In this document: piece by piece, positions 11,214 through 20,690 of the stretch
Numbering within the stretch: position 1 is the stretch's first letter
Layout: the number at the start of each line of letters is the position of its first letter
Assembly: GCA_026214975.1 (NCBI GenBank)
Contig: CM047808.1
Span: forward strand, 2,656,073 to 2,720,072
DNA length: 64,000 bases
Direction of reading: 5' to 3'
From: Gentiana macrophylla
Lineage: Eukaryota > Streptophyta > Magnoliopsida > Gentianales > Gentianaceae
Translations under genes and position numbers: made by a program
The notes under the pieces: model-generated
Told to the model about the DNA's origin: nothing
The model's database searches: none
The model's input: only the letters and a program-made list of their open reading frames with translations

Positions 11214-11480
11214 TTAAAACTTGTCTCTATTCGGGTCTCTCGCCCATCTCACGGACCTTATTTTGGACTTCCAATCCTTAAGCATTGTCTTAACGCCGGA
11301 GGCATCATACGTATAGAACAATTTACCAAATAAGAAAAATAGCGTTGCGAAAACAGCAATTGCAAAAGCTTCCCGCTCGAGCTTTTGGAGTTGATCAGAT
11401 AGAGCCGGCAACCGGTTACTGAAATAAGACCGACGACCACCACGTACGCCGGCGCCTGAGAATTTGTTGATATTACGAAC
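11214..11480 (-). CDS. Possible last exon of an unidentified small membrane protein
   Basis: A continuous 88-codon reading frame ends at a stop at 11214-11216 and is preceded by an acceptor-like sequence (tagtcag, just above 11480). It begins VRNINKFSGAGVRGG and continues with an Arg-rich RRSYFSNRLP segment. A predicted membrane span follows (FAIAVFATLFFLFGKLFY), then a basic tail (KDWKSKIRSVRWARDPNRDK). The composition looks protein-like and differs from the TE debris around it. I do not recognise the family. The Arg/Ser-rich start followed by one span would suit an organelle membrane protein, but that is inference. No upstream exon with a matching donor was found, so it may be a captured gene fragment. 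Confidence 0.35.
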   Translation of the reverse strand, partial: VRNINKFSGAGVRGGRRSYFSNRLPALSDQLQKLEREAFAIAVFATLFFLFGKLFYTYDASGVKTMLKDWKSKIRSVRWARDPNRDKF

Positions 11481-11591
11481 CTGACTACAAATCGTATGCC
11501 CAAATCACATTGCCTTTATTAATTTGTAATATTGGCGTATATTAGAGCCTCTCATTTTCGCTCTCTTATCGCGTGTGAGAGGTTAGAAATA

Positions 11592-11634
11592 ATTGGTTGT
11601 AATGTATGACACTTGGTACAACATTACAACCAAT
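11592..11634. repeat. Short inverted repeat (14-bp perfect stem)
   Basis: attggttgtaatgt at 11592-11605 is followed after 15 bases by its exact complement at 11621-11634. It lies in AT-rich intergenic DNA. It could be the core of a small MITE; no gene is close enough to suggest a terminator role. Confidence 0.6.
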
Positions 11635-11639
11635 AATTG

Positions 11640-12650
11640 GTTGTAAAAAAAAAATTAAAAATCAGTGAGAATAAAAATCTTCCGCTCTTTTTACTCTATT
11701 TTTCTATAGGATCAGTACGTTCTATAGGATCGTAACTCTGTAGCCTTTAGGTATAAGGAACAGAAAATCAAACCTGGTTGATGACTCATGACCACCAGAC
11801 TAGAGCGTGATTAGCAGCTATCTGGGTTCTCTTGAATCCATTGAGCAGTAGAGGATCGGTTCTCTGTCGGCAATTGTTGGCTGGGATAAAAAAAAAAAGC
11901 CTAAGCTTACACACAACCTCGAGGTGAGTAGAACTAAGAAAGCCAGTGGTGGTTGATTTAACAACCGGGACACACAGCCTCGGGTTGAATCAGATTAAAC
12001 TGTATTATTATTATCAGACTTCTAGTAAAGTATCAGTAACATTAAATTAATATATGATACAATAATTAATATCAGTACAACAACAGTTCAATAATTTATT
12101 TCAATACAATTAGTATTCAAAGATAAGTAACAGCTTTCACGCAGCTCAATTTTCAGGACAAATAGCATGCATAAATAACATTACAAATTTTTTTAGTAAA
12201 TCACATCATTATTTTCAGACTAGTAGTAAGGAACTTTGGAAGCTTGCTCAATGACTTTCTTAGTTTATTTTGATGCTTAGATTCTACTTACATGACATTT
12301 GTGTTCACTACGTTGAATTATATGTTTTTAGGATGAGAGTATCAGGAAAATGGAGAAGCACTGTCTGGCCCATTTCTTTAGATAGATTTGTCAGAAAGAG
12401 CAATGATCCAGATCTTCCACATCGGGGTGTTTGTGAGACTAAGTTACAAGTTTCATAAAGGTGAACAATTAATTATGTCTTCTGAGTATTTTGATGATGT
12501 AATAACTAAGGCATGGACCCCAACAATATTTGATTAATGTGATATGTTATTATATCATTGTTAATATTATTATGATATTTAGTTTCTGATTATCTAGCAA
12601 CCTTCATGATTCAAAATTTCGATTTCGGATCATGACCGAATGTTCGAATC
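11640..12650. other. Unassigned intergenic sequence
   Basis: About 1 kb with no recognisable gene, RNA or complete repeat. Bases 11750-12000 have balanced composition and could be a retrotransposon fragment, but no protein motif, PBS or LTR end is visible. Bases 12000-12250 are AT-rich. Confidence 0.5.
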
Positions 12651-12831
12651 CTAGTAATTGGGCAAAATACGGGTCAAGTCGTTACAGACATTATACTCTT
12701 TATTTTCATGTCTATTCTAATAAAGACTGGGGTGGAAATAAAGTGGACTTCTCATCCACCAATGCGTATGTCATTCATCATTGGTAAGATTCTCATTCTT
12801 CTGCTGAAATTGAGTGTCATGCCTTCACACA

Positions 12832-13216
12832 TGTTAAGTGTCCCTCACTGGGTAATTGCTTCACCTACCATATTATGAGATGAATTATCCTCACCTCATA
12901 GTCTAGATTTCGAGGTTGAGGTCCTTCATCTTATATGAGTTTGGGCTTATATTTTCAACATGCTATCAAAGACACTCATTTATGTGCAAGTGTTGAGCCT
13001 CTTCGTTGGCCTTATAGTGACATTTATATGTCTTGTTTGTCATGTGACACAGGATCTTTATAGACCCACACTTGAGGAGCGTGTTAAAGTGTCCCCCATT
13101 GGGCACTTGTAATTGTTTAACCCATGATATTAAGATATGAACTTCCTCACCTCGTAGCCTAGGTTTTGATATTGAGGTCATTCCTCTAATATGAGTTTGA
13201 ACTTATATTTTCAACA
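12832..13216 (+). mobile_element. Complete TRIM retrotransposon, 385 bp, TSD acaca
   Basis: The two LTRs are 12832-12960 (tgttaagtgtccct to attttcaaca) and 13082-13216 (tgttaaagtgtccccc to attttcaaca). The internal part is about 120 bp and starts with tgctatcaaagac, resembling the usual initiator-tRNA-type binding site tggtatcagagc. Five-base direct repeats acaca flank it at 12827-12831 and 13217-13221. It encodes nothing. A single related LTR lies at about 16247-16381. Confidence 0.88.
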
Positions 13217-13401
13217 ACACAAGCCATAGCTGAATTCAATTGGATTACTTATGTTCTAGCCGATCTCAAGCAATCTTTATCTTTTATGACAATGTAGGTA
13301 CCACACAATTATGTGCTAATCCCGTGTTCCTACACACGAATGAAACAAGTGGTGATTGATTATCACTTTATCCATGAACAAGTGCAACAATGACGGCCGG
13401 A

Positions 13402-13449
13402 TATGAGCTGCTAGCTCGTTAGACGTACTTCAGTATCATACATATGATA
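13402..13449. repeat. 48-bp direct repeat, left copy
   Basis: Runs from tatgagctgctagctcg to catatgata. It matches 15460-15507 at 47 of 48 positions (A versus G at the 23rd base). The two copies lie exactly at the two edges of the 2,010-bp insertion. Confidence 0.95.
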
Positions 13450-15459
13450 TGTTGGGAAAGTGTATCGTGTGTGGAGTGATTTACGGAACAGATCCGTAAT
13501 TCACGGATGTAATTACGGATAATTAAATGCAGAAAATAATTAACTGGAAATAAAATCTTATTTTATTATGTAAAATAATGCAATTATGGTGTAGATCTAA
13601 TAAATTAACATAACTATATGATAGATCTAATAAAACACAGCTATTACGATATAGATCTAACAAAATATGCAATTATAGTACAGATCTGACTTAAAACAAT
13701 TGAGAAATTAAAGTACAATGCATAAATAAAGACAAACCGATGCGAGTTATAAAACTCTTTCCTTAAGACAGATTGCTCCGGTATGGTACTGAAGCCTATT
13801 ACGCATGTTTCCTTGTAGTGGTAACCCAACCATGTTGACTGGAGATCCCAAGATCATGGTTCAAAATGGACAACTAAGCTATCAGGAACAGTCTAGCACT
13901 TACCCATTCTGAGAGAATAAAAGTGATGTCTGCAGAGGGTGTGAGGTTAAGCAAAGCTTTTAATGATTCCTATATCTTGATATTCAAGTGGGGTAGGACA
14001 GAATACCCTTGATAGGAGGTCACCTATGTAAGTGCGAAGTGGGGCCGCTTCTGTGAGAATTTTCAGGTTTGAATTCTCTAAAGCACTTTCTGAAACCAAG
14101 TGTTGTCCAGGGCGAGGCAGACACAACTATGAGAACCGAAAGGTGCTGGGGAAATATTGTGTGAGTGCTATTGTCTTGGTTTACACTAAAGGTGAAACGA
14201 TTCAAGACTTAGTTCAGCGATTAGCCGAGTAAATCCGATAGTAGTTCACTAAGGCGGAGTTCAAGCGCGAAGCTACCTCTCGATGCAATATTTTTCCGTC
14301 TAACTTCTCTTGAGTCCGCATTTGCATTTGCATTAATTTTCATTCATTTGTGAGATTGTTGGAGAAAAAGCCTTAGCGCTGATTACGAGTAGGCTCCGAT
14401 GTATGTCATCGAGAGTTAATGATATCATTAAATACTCCATACGGAGTAGTTGATGATGGGCTTTTGAATCACTCGATTCGAATATTGGGTGAATGAGAAA
14501 TTAATGACTAAAGTTGGTAGAAAATATGTAGGAGATGGGAGTTGAAGGGAGGACCTCACCCCATTCTCCCACATTGGAAACTTGAGTGTTAGGAGCTTAA
14601 GTGAAAAGAGAATGTGTCCCAAGGGGCAAGGCATTTCTGTGCAGGAAGGAGGACTTAGATAATTACACACGAGCGCGCCGCCGCCGCTGTCCAGCCGGCT
14701 CGGTTCGGATCGGATCCTACTATTAATTTTTTGGATAAAATTTCTTTATTAATTTTTGACTTTTGATTGTGTCATCGGACCAATCAGAATTCAAGAATTA
14801 GTGTGATTGAGTCAACCGACCAATCAGAATTCAAAGATGCGTCATCCAACCAATCAGATTGCGGGATTTTAGTCCCAACATGGCGTGGGAAATAAGGGGC
14901 AGCCAAGATTTCCTTGAGGGAAAAATCGGCCATTACTTTTCCAAGGGAAAAAGTTTGATGATGTGTTTCGGCCAATCAGATTTGAGCATTGGCTCATGCT
15001 GCTCTACTATATAAAGAACCCCATTGATGGAAATTTAGTATTCGAAATTTCTCTAGTCTTTCCACCACAAAAGTCTAGCATATAGATCTAGTTCTTGAGT
15101 CGAAGAGAAGTCGGAGCATTCTGTAAGTTCGCCGGAGCTCAGATTTTTTAAGTGCCTCTAAATCCGAGACGTAAAGCCGTTATATCTTGGGAGACATTTG
15201 CTACTACCGTGAGCACCATATCGGAGCTATTTGTCTTAAGGGAAGAGTAACTACTCGCGCTCGGTTTGATCTCTAGTCCTTTATTTTTGCATCATAATTC
15301 TTTTGTTCGTTGTTCGAGTTAGATGCATGCGGTAAGATTGTTTTTCTTAGATCTGCTAGATAATATGAGTTATTCTAGTCGCATGATTTATTTTCTAGTT
15401 TAATATTCGTAATTTAATCCGTTAATTACGGATTTGTTACACGATACACTTTCCCAACA
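13450..15459. mobile_element. LTR-like 2,010-bp insertion with 20-bp inverted ends
   Basis: Starts tgttgggaaagtgtatcgtg and ends with the inverted complement (cacgatacactttcccaaca). TG..CA termini and a TATA motif (ctatataaag near 15005) followed by a leader-like sequence fit a solo LTR of a copia-type element, transcribed on the plus strand. Weaker inverted similarity (acggat and taattacgga words) extends inward from both ends. No coding frame is evident. Flanks are 48-bp direct repeats rather than the usual 5 bp. Confidence 0.65.
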
Positions 15460-15507
15460 TATGAGCTGCTAGCTCGTTAGGCGTACTTCAGTATCATACA
15501 TATGATA
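15460..15507. repeat. 48-bp direct repeat, right copy
   Basis: Second copy of 13402-13449, one mismatch. It is followed directly by tgttgcctgcaat, the start of a probable copia LTR, so it may be the original target and the left copy the duplicate. Confidence 0.95.
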
Positions 15508-15978
15508 TGTTGCCTGCAATTTTCTCTTCTCTCGTTTATTTTCTGTTATTATCTTTGTCACTACCTCCGTCCCAAAATATAAATCATCCTACGTTTCTAG
15601 ATTTGTCACATAATATAAGTCATTCTATATTACTAATGCAACATTTATTACTCTTTTTCTATCTTACATCTAATTTTCTATGAATCCAACCAATTTTCAT
15701 TACTTAGAATTATTGTATTAATGATAAGTCAAGAGGTATTTTAGATATTTAACCTTCAAATTTATGATATTCAATCACTTTTTCTTAATCTGTGTGAAAA
15801 CTAATGACTTATATTTTGAGACGGAGGTAGTATATCTTAAACAGCTAAAACTCGAAGTTTGTTCCCTAATAATAATTTTTGAACAGCTATTTTTTGTACC
15901 GACTGGTTTATGACTCTGTTTGGAGGTTTGCTGTTGTAATCTTGCTCTAGCCAGTGATACATACAATACTTTTCAACA
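15508..15978 (+). mobile_element. Probable 3' LTR of the copia relic, carrying a MITE
   Basis: Starts tgttgcctgc and ends cttttcaaca, giving TG..CA with short inverted termini. It lies directly downstream of the RNase H relic and in the same orientation. A Stowaway MITE occupies 15561-15830, leaving an LTR of about 200 bp. No partner LTR was found in the window, so the call rests on position and ends. Confidence 0.45.
15561..15830. mobile_element. Stowaway MITE, 270 bp
   Basis: The left end ctacctccgtcccaaaatat is complementary to the right end (atattttgagacggaggtag), followed by TA. These are textbook Stowaway (Tc1/mariner) ends. It differs in internal sequence from the MITEs in the 9.4-11 kb array. 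Confidence 0.88.
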
Positions 15979-16246
15979 TCAAAAAACAAATTTTTGTTTT
16001 TTAATATTGCTAAGTCAATGATATACTTTATAATTGTTGATAAAAAATAAATGATACTTTAATTTCAACTATTGCAAATACAATTTCAATTTAAAGGTTG
16101 AAGACCACCTCCTCTCCAGGCTGAATCTATAATATTATATTATTAGAAAGACATCGTACATGCTGTTAACACTTTTTTTTTTTTTTTTGTTTGAAAACTA
16201 TTTTAAAAAACTAACGTACTACTACTCTTTTCTTTAAGAGGTAAAC

Positions 16247-16381
16247 TGTTAGAAGTGTCACGCATTTAAGCTTGTGGTTGTTTCACCCACCATATTAAGA
16301 AATTGACTTCCCTCTCCTCACAATCTAGGTTTTAGGGATGAGGCCTCTCCTCTTATATGAGGTTGGACCTATGTTTTCCAC
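16247..16381 (+). mobile_element. Solo LTR of the TRIM family
   Basis: Runs from tgttagaagtgtcacgc through caatctaggttttaggg and cttatatgaggttggac to gttttccaca, parallel to the LTRs at 12832-12960 and 13082-13216 but more diverged. No matching flanking duplication was found. Confidence 0.65.
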
Positions 16382-16387
16382 AACTAC

Positions 16388-16488
16388 TATATAGTTACAA
16401 AATACGCCCCAAATAAATTTACTTTGTGTATACAAAAAGACATTAGGAGTGTCCACAGGAGGTATATAGTTACAAAATACGCCCCAAA
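16388..16488. repeat. 26-bp direct repeat spaced by 75 bp
   Basis: The sequence from tatatagttacaaaatacgc to ccccaaa occurs at 16388-16413 and again, identical, at 16463-16488. The region between includes ggagtgtccacaggagg. It may be a small target duplication or slippage product. Confidence 0.8.
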
Positions 16489-17867
16489 ATACGGTCCGGG
16501 TTATTCACCGGTCGAGATCCAACATCGTCATTAAACATGTACTTAATAATGTATAACGTTAAATTTTATTTAAATATATGGACATATAACAAACACGCGA
16601 TTTCTTTAGTTCAAAAAAATAAAGTAAGTTAATAATAATAATAATAATAATAAGCCCTCCAACTGATGCATGAATAATGAATTTGTGTGTTTTCCCTTAA
16701 AGTTACAGATAATAAATTTAAATATTACTACATGTTAGACGAACGAAAAGAAAATAAATGAATTTAATTAGAGGACAGAGGCTACAAAATATTCAACAAA
16801 TTAAATATGAAAAATAAATAATAAATAACAAAAAAGCCACTCCAGACAGATAAATAAAGTTGTTCTGAGTAGCCACCACACCACACCTCCCTCGCTTTGC
16901 TGTGTGATGATTTTGTTTCTAAAAAACGACATCTTTTACAGCTTCACTTGCATCAAATTACCTGTTTTTGACAGCCAAGAAAAATGTGTATATATCATTT
17001 TTTTTTTTAATCTAAACATAATAAATTGTTTATTAGTATTTTTGAAACCATACTTTTATTTTTTTGGCATATCAACTTGCAAACATATTCTAATGGTTGT
17101 GGTGGTGGCATCAGGCATGCAATGCAAAAACAAGTGCTTTGATCTGATTCCTTTCATATCAGCCTCACATGCCCATGGTCAGATGCCAACTCCATATGTC
17201 ATGTGATGTGATGAAAGAAACCATTAGAATATGTCAGAACATTGGCATGCCCAGACCCCCTCTGGTGTATACTGTATAGGAGGATCCAATGCGAATTTTT
17301 GATGAAAAAGACTCGTTTTGATCAAAAACACAAACCGACGTCCGGCCATTCGTGCAAAAATCTGCACCGGATGCTCGCTTTTGTACACTGTAGGGGATCC
17401 AGGCTCGTGTATAACTCTACAGAAGCTAATACGGGACAGTCTTTCTAAAATTGAGCATAGTTTGATCCCTTTTTAGGGTGACTAGTTTTTAACGACCCCA
17501 AAAAGATTTACGCCCTTGATTATGGTACCCGGGTATATATATATATTATATATATATGAAGTTTTGGTAAAACAATTTTTAATCTTGGAGTTCTATATTG
17601 AGATATATGAGTGTTTAAAAAATATGGATGAGGGAAGAAATGCGTTTTTTTTTAAAAGCCGCTAGATTTATAAAAAAAAAAATTTATTCTTTATCTGCAA
17701 AAATTTCAAAATTTACCTTCTACTTAATTGATGAAATGTCATTATCTTTCCTTCAAATCAATCATGTAAAAAAATATGCTGTGTGTCACAATTGTTATTG
17801 TGAAAATAATATATTTTTTTCCTTTCATTAATATATTCATAATTTTGAAATGTTCAAACATATTTTA

Positions 17868-17941
<74 letters not shown>

Positions 17942-18160
17942 TTTGAAAGTTTCCCATTACAATTAAACATGTCAACAGCTAGCTAGCTGGGGAGGAATTT
18001 TAGTTAATTAATCTGCCTCACAAAGAATGCCCAATGGCATGCATGCATCAAGCCTACTTACTATCAGAATTGTTGTATAATACAAATGAATAGATATGAA
18101 AAAAAACCTTACTGGCTATGTAAAATAATGTTTTATCATAAGTTTAAAACAACACATTAA
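16489..18160. other. AT-rich intergenic DNA upstream of the dioxygenase gene
   Basis: No gene recognised. A short reading frame at 16904-17206 is low-complexity Phe/Ile-rich and not credible. The stretch holds an (AAT)n patch near 16632-16652, AT-rich islands, and the long (AT)n/T-run at 17872-17944. Confidence 0.6.
17872..17944. repeat. (AT)26 microsatellite followed by T20
   Basis: About 53 bases of alternating AT run into about 20 T. It lies about 220 bp upstream of the dioxygenase TATA box. Such tracts are unstable in length and a common point of assembly uncertainty. Confidence 0.95.
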
Positions 18161-18165
18161 GTCCT

Positions 18166-18173
18166 TATAAATA
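18166..18173 (+). promoter_or_regulatory. TATA box of the dioxygenase gene
   Basis: TATAAATA, 128 bp upstream of the ATG at 18301. Transcription would start near 18195-18205. The leader would then contain a (CT)n tract at about 18275-18292, a frequent feature of plant 5' UTRs. Confidence 0.7.
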
Positions 18174-18300
18174 GGTTTCAAGTTCCATCAGAGTTGTACA
18201 AAGCAATTTTCTCAAGAGATATATACGAGCCTATAGAACATATCTTGTTCAAGTAAGGTCGTTACAGGAAAAATATCTCTCTCTCTCTCTCTCCACGATA

Positions 18301-19831
18301 ATGGAGTCAGGAAGTTCACTAGCTGTTGAGAATGTTCAAAAACTAGCTTTCGATAACCGGAAAAACGTTCCGGATCAGTACATCCGGCCAGAACTCGAGC
18401 TCGAGGTGGTCTCGATCAATGAATCTTCGGAGATTCCGGTGATCGACATGTCCAAGCTTACAAGCCATGAGCATGCAGATTTTCATAATGAGATGAATAG
18501 GCTTCACCATGCTTGCCAAGAGTGGGGGTTTTTCCAGGTATATATAAAATTCCAGAGATTTTCAGTTTCTTTTATCTTACACACCATTACTATGTGAAAG
18601 AGATGACGAAATCTCTTAAGATAATTAACGCGTTATTAATTGACATTTTATGACAGTTGATCAATCATGGATCAGAAGATCAAATTGAGAAAATGAAAGG
18701 GGTAACATCAGAGTTTTTCAAGCTACCATTAGAAGAAAAGATGGCATGTGCAATATCACCAAATTGTCTTGAAGGATATGGTCAACATTTTGTTGTCTCA
18801 AATGAACAAAAATTGGATTGGTGTGACATGCTTTTCCTTCGCGTGTTGCCTATCGATATTAGGAACATGCCCATATGGCCAAACACACCGAGAACATTCA
18901 GGTTCGTACGTGGAATCTGTAAATGATTGATAAATCAGAATCTGTATATAACACATGATGTACATTATATAGTTTACATCTAATCTTGAAATTGTATTCT
19001 CTGGTTTCAGACATACAATGGAGGAGTACTCAAATGAGATGAACAAGACCTTCTTTAGCTTACTAAAATTGATGGCTATAAACCTTGGAGTGAATTCCGA
19101 TACTCTGATTAATCCGTTCTGTCAAGATAACACGCAATATATGAGAATGAATTACTATCCACCGTGTACACAAGCAAATAAAGTCGTTGGCCTTACCCCG
19201 CACTCGGACGCCTCTATGCTAACTCTTTTGGTTCAAGCTAACGAGGTCGAAGGATTGCAAGTCAAGAAATACAATAACTGGGTACCCGTGAAACCTTTCA
19301 AAGGTGCCATCATTGTCAACATTGGAGATGTGATGGAGGTTTGTATTTCTAAATTACCATCTCTCCTAAAAGTTTAAGCTGATGAGAACGTAAATAATTA
19401 ACATTGTATACACTTCTAATACGCTATGAGAAACAAATGTTTATTGAGAGGCTTGAAACCTATGACTTCATACTTTGACACTATGTTGAATTATTATTTC
19501 TTCAAAAAGATTAAGAGTATTATATGGATGAGATTGTATCTTAACATATATATATATTCTTTTTATGTTGTGAAAACAGATGATTAGCAATGGGATTTAT
19601 AAAAGCATAGAGCATAGAGCTATGGTGAATTTCGAGAAAGAAAGGCTTTCCATTGCTGTATTTCACGGTCCAAATCTTACCTCAGAGATTGGACCGCTAG
19701 CAGAACTTGTTAGCAATGGAGTAAATTACAAAACCGTAGAATTCAAAGACTTGCTTACAATGTATTTCGAGTGCAAACTTGATGGAAAAAGCTTGTTAAG
19801 CCGCGTGAAGATGGACAATATAGAATGCTAA
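18301..19831 (+). CDS. 2-oxoglutarate/Fe(II)-dependent dioxygenase, SRG1-like
   Basis: Four exons with GT..AG introns and consistent phases: 18301-18537, 18657-18901, 19011-19338 and 19580-19831. They total 1,062 nt, or 353 residues, normal for the family. The N-terminal DIOX_N-type part contains IPVIDMSKL (about residue 45) and the WGFFQLINHG motif split by intron 1. The catalytic domain has the NYYPPC motif, HSD (first His and Asp of the iron triad), the distal His in SIEHRAMVN, and the 2-oxoglutarate-binding ERLSIA (Arg..Ser). All key residues are present. SEEQKLDW-like and SKLDGKSLL-like segments place it with the SRG1, norcoclaurine-synthase-like and codeine-demethylase-like group (DOXC). 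The protein is expected to be cytosolic and to hydroxylate or demethylate a small molecule; the substrate cannot be told from sequence. It stands alone, with no pathway neighbours. Confidence 0.93.
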
Positions 19832-20060
19832 GTCAAGCACAACTAGATTTCGTTTCAATGTTTTATTTAATATTTTATTTATGTGTTCTCCTCTCGTAAC
19901 TATCAAATTTGTGTTCAAATATACTCCTTTTCGTGTTTTAATTAAAGTGTATTTAACAAATGAAAAAAGGACTTAATACGATGATTAAGATTTTGTTATT
20001 TTATTTTGTATGAAGTTGTACTTTGTATCAGCATCTTGTTGATCGATCTTTCTTATTATT

Positions 20061-20066
20061 AATAAA
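20061..20066 (+). terminator. Polyadenylation signal candidate of the dioxygenase gene
   Basis: AATAAA, 230 bp downstream of the stop codon, in AT-rich DNA. Plant signals are loose, so this is only the best match. Confidence 0.4.
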
Positions 20067-20069
20067 TTC

Positions 20070-20690
20070 ATATTTGTGGTTTGAAGAACTTTTTTTGATT
20101 AATGGTTTGAAGAAATTGTAACATTTAATTTGCACAATTGTACTTTGAGACTTCGAATTAAGTAAACAACCATTTCTCCAACCATTTTTACCTCAAAAAA
20201 GTCATTGAAAAAAAACTATATTAGGGTATGGAGAATCGTCAAATAAAAGCCCAAAAATTGAATAAAAATCTTTAAAAAAAAATAAAAATGGCACCACAAT
20301 ATTTGATTTGGTGGGCTTTGTCTACTTCTCAACATGTTAGGATCTTGACATTGACGAATACTCGAAATTTATATTTTTATTCGGCTTCTCTTGACACCAG
20401 GTTTCTACTTCTGTTGGCACACTTAATTCTGACACTGAAAAAAATTAATATTGGCACCACCTTAATATTATTATTTTTTTTGAGCAACATAACGCGTCGT
20501 ACATCGACGTTTTTTTTTTATACGGGCGTCACTGACACTGATGTTGGTTTTCAATACCAACGTCAGTGGCATTGATATTATAGTTATAAATGTATCATTG
20601 ATGAAAACAGCAGTCCCACCGATGTGTTAGTGAAAAAACGTCAGTGGTTCCGACGCGCGTAAGTGATTATTACGATATGGAAAATATTAT
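20070..20690. other. Intergenic DNA between the dioxygenase gene and the copia relic
   Basis: No gene. Bases 20520-20640 contain repeated cgtcagtg and caccgatg words in both orientations, which resembles subterminal repeats of a DNA transposon end, but termini and target duplication are not identifiable. Confidence 0.4.

Larger units (their letters stand above)
12650..13450 (+). pseudogene. Ty1-copia RNase H relic, split by a TRIM
   Basis: Translation at 12690-12780 gives HYTLYFHVYSNKDWGGNK and then DFSSTNAYVIHHW, the copia RNase H signature normally containing YSDADWGG. After the TRIM (12832-13216) the frame resumes with AEFNWITYVLADL, DNVGTTQLCANPVFLHTN and DYHFIHEQVQ. Removing the TRIM and one copy of its 5-bp target duplication restores continuity across the junction. 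Stops and substitutions show that the relic is inactive. The element probably continued into the LTR-like sequence at 15508-15978. Confidence 0.75.

Noticed and set aside
11750..12000. Possible LTR or gene fragment with balanced composition
   Set aside because: No termini, primer-binding site, splice structure or protein motif could be shown.
16904..17448. Small plus-strand frames upstream of the dioxygenase gene
   Set aside because: Low-complexity, no splice support and no recognisable domain.
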